Source of the DNA: Blastococcus litoris
GTDB taxonomy: Bacteria > Actinomycetota > Actinomycetes > Mycobacteriales > Geodermatophilaceae
Reading direction: 5' to 3'
Length of the DNA stretch: 64,000 bases
Assembly (NCBI RefSeq): GCF_003075095.1
Contig: NZ_QCZF01000002.1
Location: forward strand, 62,001 to 126,000
Part shown: positions 42,390-51,137 of the stretch, in pieces
How the letters are laid out: every line of letters starts with the position of its first letter
Position numbering within the stretch: position 1 is the first letter of the stretch
Notes under the pieces: generated by a model
What the model saw: the letters and a program-made list of their open reading frames with translations, nothing else
Databases searched by the model: none
Told to the model about the DNA's origin: nothing
Position numbers and translations under genes: made by a program

Positions 42390-45200
42390 ATGTGGCGTCG
42401 GGTGTGGTCGTCGTCCCTCGTGGCTGTCGCGGTCGGGGGGATCGTGCTGGCCCTCCCGCCCTCAGCGGGGGCGGCTCCCGGAGGGACGCCGGCGGCCTGC
42501 CGGACGTTCGACGAGTCCACCCTGCTCCCCGGACGGACCGGTCCCCAGGCGCGGCTCATCTCGATGGCCCGCCCGCTGGCCGAGGACGGTCAGCTGGACG
42601 CGGCCGAGCGGCTGTTCGAGATCGCACGCACCAGCAGGCCCGCCGACCCCGAGGCGGGCGTCGGGCTGGCCTACGTGCAGCTCCGCCGGCTGGCGGCCGA
42701 GGAGGCCGTGGCGGCGGGACAGGAACTGGCCGACGACGGGGCGGAGCAGGCGGAGGTCGACGCCTGCTTCGAGGAGGCGCGCCGGCTGGACGGCGACGAC
42801 GAGGCAGCCGCGGCCGGCCCGGCCGAGGGGACGACCCCGGCCGCCGCGGCGTCCTCCCGCTGGGACGACTTCTACGAGAGCTGGGTGGTGCCCGCCGGGG
42901 AGGTAGCCGTCCCCGCTCTCGCGGTCCTGGCCGTGCTGCTGGCCATCGGCCGGCTGCTGTCCCCGGTCGCCGCACCGTCGGGGGCGACGGCGTGGGGGAA
43001 CCGGTACCGCCGCGCCGCCTGGTGGCTCGGGCTCACCCTGGTGGCCACCAGCGCGCTGGTCGTCGCCCTCAGGCCACCCACGGGCTCGGCGGTCCGCGAC
43101 CTCGGCGTGCTCCCCGTTCTGTGGGGCGCCCTCGTCGCGGGCTGCGTCGTCGCGCTGTGGTGCGCGCGGGACGCGCCCTGGGTCGACCCTCGTCGCCGGG
43201 GTGCGGTCGCGGCATCCGCCGGCCGGGGCGGGACCATGACCATCCCTCCCGTGCCGGAGCGAGATGCCACCGTCCAGGCGCTGGACGCGGAGCCCGCGCC
43301 GGCGAGCGACGCGGCGAGCGGCCGAGGTCCCGCACGCAGCGGCGTCCCGGGCTGGTGGGGAGGTCTTCGGGATCCTGACCGCTACCTGCCCCTCGTTCTC
43401 GGGACCGGGGTGCTGGCCGGGCTGCTCGTGGCCCTCGCGTCGGCGTACTGGGCCGACAGGAACACGTCGACCGACGCCGCGGCCTGGGTCACCACCGTCC
43501 TGCTGGCCCTGCTGGGCGTCGTCCTCCTGGCCGTCGGCTGGGGTCACCTGCTCCGCCTGCGCATCCAGGTGAAGAAGGGGAACGACGCGGACGCCAGCTC
43601 CACCGCGTTCGTCCTCGGCAGCCTCCAGGAGCTCGGGTCCTCGCCGCCACGCGGGCTGAAGGTCCCGCACGAGACCGACGTCACGCAGCTGCCCGAGAGC
43701 GCGCTCTCCGCGCTCCCTCAGGGCAAGGTGGCGGCGGCGGTGATGACCGCGGTCGCGGCGTTGGCGCGGCCCACGCCATGGCACCTCTCGGTGGAGGACG
43801 CCGGCGACAGCCGCATGGTCGCCACCCTGCTGCGGCACGGCACGGTCACCGACACCGCTGTCCTGGACGCCGGCCGGTTCCGCCGAGGACGTGCTGCCGC
43901 CCCGGACGACGCCGCCGCGCCGTCGCCGGACAGGGCGGCTCTGCTGACGGCAGCGGCGGCCTTCGCGCTGACGCAACTGGGGCTCCGCCACCCGGAGCTC
44001 AACGCCGGCCTCTGCGGGGTCTCGCGCTGGGAGAGCGTGGCGGCCCAGGTCGTGGCCACGCGCCCGGTCTCGCCGCCGCGGTCCCTCGAATACCGGCGGG
44101 AGCTGCTGGCGTACGCCGTGCAGACCGACCCACGCAACGTCCTGGCGCGCACGGCCTACGTCCAGGCGCTGGGTGAGGATGCGACAGACCTCGCGGCCAT
44201 GGATGCCGACGCCCGGCGGCTGACCGACCTGCGCGCCGTGGTCGAGACCCAGATGGCGGGCGAGAGCGAGCGGCACGAGCAGGGATACCTGCCGGTTCGG
44301 CTGCGCATCGCGCACTCGTTGACGGCGGCACGCCTCAACCTGGCGGTCGAGCAGCGGGGCTCGGGGGAGGCGCGGTGGGAGGGCAGCTGGGCGGAGTCCG
44401 TGGCCGAGTGCCGGCGGCTCACCGCCCTGCTGGACGCACCCGACGTCGACGACGCCGTGCGTCCCTTCCTCGACGAGCTGGTCCCGGTCACCGCGAGCCT
44501 GATCGGTGGTCTCGCGGCGCTCGCATCCCCGGACGGCTCCATGGGCGACCTGCTCGCGTGGGCGGATCGCCACCCCGCCCCGCCGGTCACCTCGCTGTTC
44601 GCCGCGTACGACGACGCCTGCACCCGGGCCCTCGCCCGCGACGACGAGGCCGCCCTGCGCAGGCTGGAGTTCCCGGCGGGGTCCTCCGACCTGCGACAGC
44701 TCATGCGCACGGACCCGGCCTTCGCGCGCCTGCGCGAGGACGTCGCCACGGCTGCGGCACGGGCCGTCCGGGACCGCTTCTGGGTCCTCGCCGGTGAGCC
44801 GGACGTCGGTTTCGTCGACCTGCCGCCCTTCGGGGCGAAGTCCGCCGCTCTGCGCGACCTCGGGCTGGGCAGCGCCGCCGACGTGCTCCGGGCGACCCCG
44901 GACGACGGTGCCGAGCTGGCCACCGCGCTGGAGATACCGAAGCCGGTCGCCGCCGCGTGGCGGGCGTTCGCGCTGCTGGCCTGCCCGCACGGCGGGCGAC
45001 TCCGCTGGCTGGACGACCGGGAGCTGCGCCTGCTCGCCGAGTGCGGGGTGCGGTCACGCCAGGAGCTGGCCCGGAGGCTGGCGGCGCCCGGGCCCGGGAC
45101 GCCGCTGCGCACCGAGCTGGTGGCCGTGGCCCGGAAGCTCGGGGCGCGGGTACCCACGCCGGCCGAACTGCAGGAGGTGCTCTCGCTGCCGGCGGTCTGA
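42390..45200 (+). CDS. Large multi-pass membrane protein of unknown function
   Basis: A 936-residue protein from ATG 42390 with GGGGGAGGCGCC upstream. A signal peptide (about 1-28) leads to a helical, TPR-like outer segment (PLAEDGQLDAAERLFEIAR, LDAAERLF-type pairs). Five transmembrane segments lie near residues 171-190, 208-228, 239-260, 330-354 and 365-387. The remaining 545 residues are soluble and helical, and the last 110 contain two units (SAALRDLGLGSAADVLRATP, ELRLLAECGVRSRQELARRL) like DUF4332 helix-hairpin-helix repeats. I do not recognise the family. Confidence 0.75.
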   Translation: MWRRVWSSSLVAVAVGGIVLALPPSAGAAPGGTPAACRTFDESTLLPGRTGPQARLISMARPLAEDGQLDAAERLFEIARTSRPADPEAGVGLAYVQLRRLAAEEAVAAGQELADDGAEQAEVDACFEEARRLDGDDEAAAAGPAEGTTPAAAASSRWDDFYESWVVPAGEVAVPALAVLAVLLAIGRLLSPVAAPSGATAWGNRYRRAAWWLGLTLVATSALVVALRPPTGSAVRDLGVLPVLWGALVAGCVVALWCARDAPWVDPRRRGAVAASAGRGGTMTIPPVPERDATVQALDAEPAPASDAASGRGPARSGVPGWWGGLRDPDRYLPLVLGTGVLAGLLVALASAYWADRNTSTDAAAWVTTVLLALLGVVLLAVGWGHLLRLRIQVKKGNDADASSTAFVLGSLQELGSSPPRGLKVPHETDVTQLPESALSALPQGKVAAAVMTAVAALARPTPWHLSVEDAGDSRMVATLLRHGTVTDTAVLDAGRFRRGRAAAPDDAAAPSPDRAALLTAAAAFALTQLGLRHPELNAGLCGVSRWESVAAQVVATRPVSPPRSLEYRRELLAYAVQTDPRNVLARTAYVQALGEDATDLAAMDADARRLTDLRAVVETQMAGESERHEQGYLPVRLRIAHSLTAARLNLAVEQRGSGEARWEGSWAESVAECRRLTALLDAPDVDDAVRPFLDELVPVTASLIGGLAALASPDGSMGDLLAWADRHPAPPVTSLFAAYDDACTRALARDDEAALRRLEFPAGSSDLRQLMRTDPAFARLREDVATAAARAVRDRFWVLAGEPDVGFVDLPPFGAKSAALRDLGLGSAADVLRATPDDGAELATALEIPKPVAAAWRAFALLACPHGGRLRWLDDRELRLLAECGVRSRQELARRLAAPGPGTPLRTELVAVARKLGARVPTPAELQEVLSLPAV

Positions 45201-45212
45201 CCGGCCCGGAGG

Positions 45213-45440
45213 TCAGCCGCGGCGCAGGAGACGGGCGAGGCGGTGCGTACGTCCCGTGCTGAGCTCGGCGGGCATCGCGGGTGCCGGCTTCTCCGCGAGG
45301 CCGTCGTGCCGCTCGTGCAGGCGGGCCCGGACGTCGTCGGGGGTGTAGGCCCGGCGCTGCCGCTCGTTGCGGGCCAGCACCGCACCACCGGCGGCGACAC
45401 CCGCGAGACCGGCAAGTCCGAGCAGCTTCCAGAGGCGCAC
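45213..45440 (-). CDS. Small membrane-anchored protein
   Basis: A 75-residue protein from GTG 45440: an N-terminal helix (LWKLLGLAGLAGVAAGGAVLA), a basic RNERQRRAYTPDDVRARLHERHDG region and a basic tail. A signal-anchor protein of unknown role. It is divergent from the C92-like gene and convergent with the 936-residue protein; CTGACC/GGTCAG (45197-45216) is a weak hairpin at that junction. Confidence 0.65.
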   Translation of the reverse strand: MRLWKLLGLAGLAGVAAGGAVLARNERQRRAYTPDDVRARLHERHDGLAEKPAPAMPAELSTGRTHRLARLLRRG

Positions 45441-45446
45441 GGTCCG

Positions 45447-45452
45447 TAACGT
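45447..45452 (+). promoter_or_regulatory. -10 box of a probable leaderless gene
   Basis: TAACGT ends eight bases before GTG 45461, with no ribosome site between. The partly symmetric CGTAACGTA could also serve the divergent small gene. Confidence 0.45.
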
Positions 45453-45460
45453 AGCGGCTC

Positions 45461-46093
45461 GTGCCCGAGCTGACGCTGGACCAGGCGGTCGAACTCACGC
45501 GCACCGGCGACGTCTGGGTGTTCCGCGGACCGTCGCTGGCCGACCGCGCCATCCGCGCGCTGACCAACGCGCCGGTGAACCACGTCGGCATGGCCGTCGT
45601 CCTCGAGGACCTCCCGCCGCTGCTCTGGCACGCGGAGCTGGGGAAGTCGCTGCCCGACGCGTGGACCGGCGAGCACCAGCGCGGCGTGCAGCTGCACGAC
45701 CTGCGCGACGCCGTGACCACGTGGCGCCGGCGCTACGGGCAGAAGGCGTGGCTGCGCCAGCTGGTCGGCCCGGCCGAGGACGGCGGCGTCACCCCCGCGA
45801 TGGAGGACGCGGTGCTGCGCACCATCGCCCGTCTCGACGGGCGGCCGTTCCCGACCACGCGCGGCCTCGTGCGTGGCTGGGTGAACGGCCGGATGCGCCG
45901 GCAGACCGCCGCGGAGACGGTGTTCTGCGCCGAGCTGGTCGCGGCGACCTACACGGCGATGGAGCTGCTCCCCGGCGACCGGCCGCTCAACGCCTACGAT
46001 CCGGGCAGCTTCTGGTCCGGCGACGACCTCGAGCTGCTGCAGGGCGCCCGACTCGGCCCGGAGATCCCCGTGGACGTGCCCCTCAACGGCTGA
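45461..46093 (+). CDS. Permuted papain-like (YiiX/C92-type) hydrolase
   Basis: A 210-residue protein. GDVWVFRGPSLADRAIRALTNAPVNHVGMAVV places the catalytic His (NHVGM) before the Cys (TVFCAELVAATY), the circularly permuted NlpC/P60 order of YiiX/YebB-like proteins. Such enzymes cleave amide or ester bonds, often in lipid-modified or cell-wall substrates. No signal peptide is evident. The start at GTG 45461 is likely leaderless. Confidence 0.82.
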   Translation: MPELTLDQAVELTRTGDVWVFRGPSLADRAIRALTNAPVNHVGMAVVLEDLPPLLWHAELGKSLPDAWTGEHQRGVQLHDLRDAVTTWRRRYGQKAWLRQLVGPAEDGGVTPAMEDAVLRTIARLDGRPFPTTRGLVRGWVNGRMRRQTAAETVFCAELVAATYTAMELLPGDRPLNAYDPGSFWSGDDLELLQGARLGPEIPVDVPLNG

Positions 46094-46640
46094 CCACGCG
46101 GTAGGTCGACTGCACCATCCCGCCGGGGAAGGTCCGGGTGCCCGCGTGCTCGAGCGGGATGTCGGCGGCCAGCTCGCCGAACGGCGTGTGACCGGTGCCG
46201 ATGAGCACCGGCACCCGGGAGAGGGTCAGGTCGGCGACGAAACCCGCGCGCAGGAACTGGTGCACGGTGCGGCCGCCGTCGACGTAGACCCGCCGGTAGC
46301 CGGCCGCCGTCGCCGCCTGCACCGCCTCGTCGAAGGTGCGGTGCACGGTGATGCGGGAGTCGGCGCCCGGCTCGAGCGTCGTGCTGAGCACGTGCACCGG
46401 CTTGCCCTGGTAGGGCCACTCGGCGAACGGCGCGATGACGTCGTAGGTGGCCCGGCCCATCACGAGGGCGTCGATGCCCCCGACGAACTCCGAGAAGCCG
46501 AAGTCACCCCCCTCGCCGTCGTCGGGGCCGGCGTTCTCGTCGCCACCACCGGTGAGCCAGGTGATGTCGCCGTCGAGGCGGGCGATGAACCCGTCGACGC
46601 TCATGCCGAGGAAGACGTGCGCGGTGAAGGGGGCAGCCAT
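46083..46640 (-). CDS. Dihydrofolate reductase-fold (RibD C-terminal) protein
   Basis: A 185-residue protein from ATG 46640. HVFLGMSVDGFIARLDGDITWL, ALVMGRATYDVI and RRVYVDGGRTVHQFL are the RibD_C/YwjB signatures, so it should bind NADPH and reduce a small molecule. Substrate unknown. Its end overlaps the convergent C92-like gene by 11 bases. Confidence 0.88.
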   Translation of the reverse strand: MAAPFTAHVFLGMSVDGFIARLDGDITWLTGGGDENAGPDDGEGGDFGFSEFVGGIDALVMGRATYDVIAPFAEWPYQGKPVHVLSTTLEPGADSRITVHRTFDEAVQAATAAGYRRVYVDGGRTVHQFLRAGFVADLTLSRVPVLIGTGHTPFGELAADIPLEHAGTRTFPGGMVQSTYRVVSR

Positions 46641-46755
46641 GCCGGTCACCCTGCCGGAGGGGTACGACGTTCCGACCGTGTGCCGGGTCGCGCCCGGCCC
46701 CGCCGGTGGCGACCACGTCGGCAGCGGCGGCGGTCGCCGGTCCCTCGCGGACGGG

Positions 46756-49700
46756 TCAGGCGCGAGGAGGACGCGGAGCGGCGTCGCTGCGTCCACGGGC
46801 CATCGCCACCGCACCGGCCCTCGCCGCCGACAGCTCGACCACCGTGTCGCCAGGGTGGGCGAGGTCGTCGTCGTGGGTCACGCAGACGACCACCCGCCCG
46901 GCCAGCGCGTCCCGCAGGTCGCGGACCAGGGCCTGCGCGGTCGGCGGGTCGAGGTGCGCGGTCGGCTCGTCGAGCAGGACGACGTCCCGGTCGGCCAGCA
47001 GCGCCCGCGCCGCGGCCAGCCGGCGTCGCTCACCGCCCGAGAGCGCCGTCCCGCCGGCGCCGACCGGGGTGTCGAGGCCGTCGGGGAGCTCGGCGAGCAG
47101 CCCGCCCAGCCCGGTGGCCGTGAGCGCAGTCAGCATGCGGTCCTCGCGAAGCTCACCTCGTGGGGCGGCCAGCGCCAGGTTCGCGCGGATGCTGGACGCG
47201 AAGACGTGCGCCTCCTGCGGCAACCAGGCGATGCGCGAGCGCAGGTCGTCGCCGGCCAGCCGGGCGGTGTCGACGCCGCCGGCGAGGTAGGTCCCGGCCC
47301 GCGGGCGCAGCGCGGCCATGAGGACCGCCAGCAGCGTCGACTTGCCCGATCCCGACGGGCCGCGCACCACCAGCCAGCCGTCGCCGGCCCGCGCCGACGC
47401 GTCCAGCCCGCGCAGCACGTCCGGGCCGCCCGGCCAGCCGGCGGTCACGCCGTCCAGGCCGACCTCGCGCACGGGGGAGGGCACCGGGAGCGACTCGGCC
47501 GGATCGGCGGCGACCGGGGCGTCGAGGACGGCGTCGATGCGCTCCTGGGCGTCGGCCAGGGCGCCCCGTCGCTGCAACGCCGCGACCATCCCCACCAGGG
47601 GGTCGGCGAGGGCGAGCGGAGCGAGGGCGAGGGCGGCGAGCGCCGGACCGGCCACACCCTCCCGGGCACCGATCGCGGTCGCCAGCACCGCGGCCACGCC
47701 GGTCGCCAGCACGACGACACCGGTGCCGATCGCGGCGGCACGGGTGCCGGTGCGGGCCGCCGCGGCCTGCTCGCCGGCCAGCCGGTCGAGGTCGCCGGCC
47801 ACGCGGTACGCAAGCCCGTGGGCGCGGAGGTCGGGCAGACCCTGGAGGGCTGTCGCGGTCTCCTGCAGCGCCGCCACCCGGAGGGTGCTCTCGGTCCGCG
47901 CGGCCCCGGCGTCCAGCCGGCGGTGCACCAGGAGGACGACGGCGACGGCCGCGGCGACGACCAGCCCGACCGCGCCTGCAGCGGCGACGTCGACCAGGGC
48001 GAGCGCGGCGACGGTCCCGGTCGGGACCACGACCGCCACCCACAGCGGCGGCCGCACCCGGACGGTGAGGTCCTGCACGACGCCGACGTCGCCGACCACC
48101 CGGGCGAGGGCTGACCCGGGGGTGCGGTCCGCGGCGATGCCCTGGCGCGCCAGCGCCGCCCACACCCGGACCCGGGTGGCTGCGGCCAGCCGCAGCGCGG
48201 CGTCGTGGGCGGTCATCCGCTCCAGCCAGCGCAGCAGCGCCCGGCCCATCCCGAAGAAGCGCACGCCCACGATGGCGACCATCAGCGTCAGGATCGGCGG
48301 CATCTCGGCGGCGCGGACGATCAGCCAGCCGGAGACCGCGGTCAGCGCGATGCCGGCCCCCGACGACAGCGCACCCGCGAGCACCGCGCGCCGCATGCCG
48401 ACGCCGTCCGAGGGCCCGCTCCCGCCGTCCTCCTCGTGCTCCATCGCGCTGGAGCTCGCCGGCGGGCGCACCGCCACGGTGACCGGGGCCGGGACCGGGG
48501 CGGGGACCGGGAGGTCGACGGTGCGGTCGGCCAGGCCGGCGAGGGCCGGGTCGTGGGTGACCAGCAGGATGGTCACGGTGCCGCGCAGGCTCGCCAGCAC
48601 GGCGGCGACCAGCGCGCGCGAGGCGTCGTCCAGGTGCGCCGTCGGCTCGTCGAGCAGCAGCAGCCGGGCCCCGCGCCGGATCCGCACCAGCGCCCGCGCG
48701 AACGCCACCTTCTGCAGCTCGCCGGGGGAGAGCGACTCCGGGGCCCGGCCGGCCAGCCCGGAGGCGCCGACGCGGGCGAGCGCCTCGACGACGTAGGCCT
48801 CGCCGACGATCTCGTCGACGCCGGGCTCCGAGGCCGCGTGGCGGCGCAGCTCGTCGGCCACCGTCGCGCCCGTCGTCCGGGGGAACTGCGGCACGTAGGC
48901 GACGGAGCCCGGCACGCCGACGACGGCGCCGGCCACCCGGGCCGCCGGGTCGGCCAGCCCCGCGAGGACGGCGAGCAGCGTCGACTTGCCCGACCCGCTC
49001 GTCCCGCGCACCGCCACCAGCTCGCCCGGACGGACGGCGAAGGTCACCGGGGGGAGCGCGGGCACCGGGCGGCCGGGGTGGGCCACGGTGAGGCCGCGGA
49101 CGGCGACGTCGGCGCCGCGGGGGTCGTCGTCCGGCACCGGGCGGCCGGGCGCGGGCGAGGGGGCGGCGAGCACCGCCCGCGCCTCGGCGGCCGCCAGCGC
49201 GGCGTCCTCCGAGGCGTGGTGGGCCGAGCCGAGGGCGCGCAGCGGCGTGAACGCCTCCGGCGCCAGCAGCAGCGCGGTGAGGCCGAGGGTCAGCGCCATG
49301 TCGCCGTGGACCAGCCGGAGGCCGACTGTCACCGCGACCAGGGCGACCGACAGCGTGGCGATCAGCTCGAGCACCAGGGCGGAGAGGAACGCGATCCGCA
49401 GGGTGGCGAGGGTGCGGGTGCGGTGCGCCTCGCCGAGGCGGGCGAGGGCGTCGACCTGGTCGGCGGCGCGCCCGAGACCGACCAGCACCGGGAGCCCCCG
49501 GACCAGCTCCGCGACGTGCGCGGCGATGCGGTCCAGCGCCCGGGCCGAGTCGGCGGTCGCCGACTGCGTGTACTTCCCGACCAGGACCATGAACACCGGC
49601 ACCAGGGGGAGGGTGACCGCCACGAGGGCCGCCGACAACAGGTCGGTCCAGGCGAGCACGAGCAGCAGGGCCGGTGGGACGACGATCGTCTGCGCCAGCG

Positions 49701-50109
49701 CCGGCAGGTAGGTCGCCAGGGCCGGTCCGAGGTCGTGCAGGCGGGTCGTGGCGAGGACCGCCGCGGGCGCGGGGCCGCCGGCCGCCGCCACGGCGGCGGG
49801 GGATGCCGTGAGCCGCTCCAGGAGGTCCCGACGCAGCCGGTCCTCCGCCCGCCGGGCGTCGCGAGCGGCCGTCGTCCCGCCGACGGTGCCTGCCCCCGCC
49901 CGCAGCGCCACGCCGAGGGTGGCGAGCGCGAGCGGGGTGCCGAGGTCCCCGTCGGCGTGGCCGGTCGCGCGGGCGACCGCGGAGGCGAGACCGGCGGCCA
50001 GCAGCACGAGCCCCGTCGTCTGGGCGAGTGCCGCGAGGGCGGCCCGGACGAGCGCTCCGGTCAGCCCCGGGACGCCGGCCAGCGCACCGAGCGGACCCCT
50101 GCTGCTCAT
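46756..50109 (-). CDS. cydDC: Fused CydD-CydC thiol/heme ABC exporter
   Basis: A 1,117-residue single polypeptide from ATG 50109, overlapping the cydB stop by four bases. First half: membrane domain about 10-300 and ATPase with Walker A GTSGSGKST near 370, signature LSPGELQKVAFARAL and LLLLDEPTAHLD. A Pro/Ala-Val linker of about 45 residues follows, then a second membrane domain (about 560-860) and ATPase with GPSGSGKST near 918, LSGGERRRLAAARAL and VVLLDEPTAHLD. CydDC exports reduced thiols and is required for cytochrome bd assembly. Fused forms are known in actinobacteria. Open frame upstream of 50109 overlaps cydB and is not used. Confidence 0.92.
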   Translation of the reverse strand: MSSRGPLGALAGVPGLTGALVRAALAALAQTTGLVLLAAGLASAVARATGHADGDLGTPLALATLGVALRAGAGTVGGTTAARDARRAEDRLRRDLLERLTASPAAVAAAGGPAPAAVLATTRLHDLGPALATYLPALAQTIVVPPALLLVLAWTDLLSAALVAVTLPLVPVFMVLVGKYTQSATADSARALDRIAAHVAELVRGLPVLVGLGRAADQVDALARLGEAHRTRTLATLRIAFLSALVLELIATLSVALVAVTVGLRLVHGDMALTLGLTALLLAPEAFTPLRALGSAHHASEDAALAAAEARAVLAAPSPAPGRPVPDDDPRGADVAVRGLTVAHPGRPVPALPPVTFAVRPGELVAVRGTSGSGKSTLLAVLAGLADPAARVAGAVVGVPGSVAYVPQFPRTTGATVADELRRHAASEPGVDEIVGEAYVVEALARVGASGLAGRAPESLSPGELQKVAFARALVRIRRGARLLLLDEPTAHLDDASRALVAAVLASLRGTVTILLVTHDPALAGLADRTVDLPVPAPVPAPVTVAVRPPASSSAMEHEEDGGSGPSDGVGMRRAVLAGALSSGAGIALTAVSGWLIVRAAEMPPILTLMVAIVGVRFFGMGRALLRWLERMTAHDAALRLAAATRVRVWAALARQGIAADRTPGSALARVVGDVGVVQDLTVRVRPPLWVAVVVPTGTVAALALVDVAAAGAVGLVVAAAVAVVLLVHRRLDAGAARTESTLRVAALQETATALQGLPDLRAHGLAYRVAGDLDRLAGEQAAAARTGTRAAAIGTGVVVLATGVAAVLATAIGAREGVAGPALAALALAPLALADPLVGMVAALQRRGALADAQERIDAVLDAPVAADPAESLPVPSPVREVGLDGVTAGWPGGPDVLRGLDASARAGDGWLVVRGPSGSGKSTLLAVLMAALRPRAGTYLAGGVDTARLAGDDLRSRIAWLPQEAHVFASSIRANLALAAPRGELREDRMLTALTATGLGGLLAELPDGLDTPVGAGGTALSGGERRRLAAARALLADRDVVLLDEPTAHLDPPTAQALVRDLRDALAGRVVVCVTHDDDLAHPGDTVVELSAARAGAVAMARGRSDAAPRPPRA

Positions 50110-51122
50110 GCGTGCGCCTCGACCGGCTCCTCGTGCACCGGGTCGGCGGTGAGCCGCCTGCGGAACACCCAGTACGTCCAGGCCTGGTACGCGAGCACCA
50201 CCGGCAGCCCGACGCCGGCGGCCCAGGTCATGACGGTGAGGGTGTAGTCGCTGACCGAGGCGTCGGCCACGGTCACGTCGAACGCGGCGTCGATCGTCGA
50301 GGGGACGACCACCGGGTAGGCGGCGCCGAAGATCGTGGCGGCCGACGCGAGGAGCAGCACCGCCCACGCGGTGAAGGCCTGCCCCTCGGCGTCCACCTTC
50401 GCGCGCGCCCAGGTGACGACGACGGCCAGTGCGGCCAGCAGCCACAGCCCCCCGGTCAGCGGCGTGCCGGAGCGCAGGTGCACCCACCCGGCCCAGGCCA
50501 GCAGCGGCAGGGCCGCGAACGGAGACCAGCGCAGCGCGAACGCCCGCGCCCGCAGCCGCACGTCGCCGTCGACCTTGAGCGCCAGGAACAGCGCGCCGTG
50601 CACGAGCGAGAAGGCGAGCACGGCGACCGCGCCGAGCAGCGCCGGCCACCCGAGGCCGGAGAAGGCGCCGCCGACCCGCGTGCCGTCGGCGTCGATCGGC
50701 AGACCGAGCGTGGTCGCCCCGAGGGCCGCACCGATGCCGAGGGCGGCGATCAGCGAGCCGGTGGTGATCACCCACGTCCAGCTGGAGTCCCACGCCGCCG
50801 TGTGGTGCGAGTGCCGCCACTCGAACGCCACGGCCCGGATGATCAGGCCGAAGAGCACCAGCACGAACGGCAGGTAGAGCGCGGGCAGCCAGGTGGCGTA
50901 CCACCCGGGGAAGGCGGCGAAGACCGCGCCGACGGCGGTGATCAGCCAGACCTCGTTGCCGTCCCAGAGCGGGCCGATGCTGCGCAGCATGAGGTGCCGG
51001 TCCTGCGTGCGCCGACCGAGCACCGGGAGCAGGGCGGCGACGCCGAAGTCGAAGCCCTCGAGCAGCAGGAATCCGATCCAGAGCACCGCGACCGCGGCGA
51101 ACCAGAGGGTCTGCAGGTCCAT
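50106..51122 (-). CDS. cydB: Cytochrome bd oxidase subunit II
   Basis: A 338-residue membrane protein. LLLEGFDFGVAALLPVLGR, GPLWDGNEVWLITAVGAVFAAFPGWYA and FEWRHSHHTAAWD are standard CydB motifs. It forms the bd-type quinol oxidase with CydA, reducing O2 to water at high affinity. It lies 15 bases after cydA and overlaps the cydDC start. Confidence 0.96.
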   Translation of the reverse strand: MDLQTLWFAAVAVLWIGFLLLEGFDFGVAALLPVLGRRTQDRHLMLRSIGPLWDGNEVWLITAVGAVFAAFPGWYATWLPALYLPFVLVLFGLIIRAVAFEWRHSHHTAAWDSSWTWVITTGSLIAALGIGAALGATTLGLPIDADGTRVGGAFSGLGWPALLGAVAVLAFSLVHGALFLALKVDGDVRLRARAFALRWSPFAALPLLAWAGWVHLRSGTPLTGGLWLLAALAVVVTWARAKVDAEGQAFTAWAVLLLASAATIFGAAYPVVVPSTIDAAFDVTVADASVSDYTLTVMTWAAGVGLPVVLAYQAWTYWVFRRRLTADPVHEEPVEAHA

Positions 51123-51137
51123 GTCAGCTGTCCCGTC

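Noticed and set aside
42462-44990. An 842-codon minus-strand open frame
   Set aside because: Antisense to the 936-residue membrane protein, whose frame has a signal peptide, membrane helices and a ribosome site.
50110-50904. Upstream extension of the CydDC frame into cydB
   Set aside because: The extension is Arg-rich shadow of cydB; ATG 50109 overlaps the cydB stop by four bases and begins the membrane domain.
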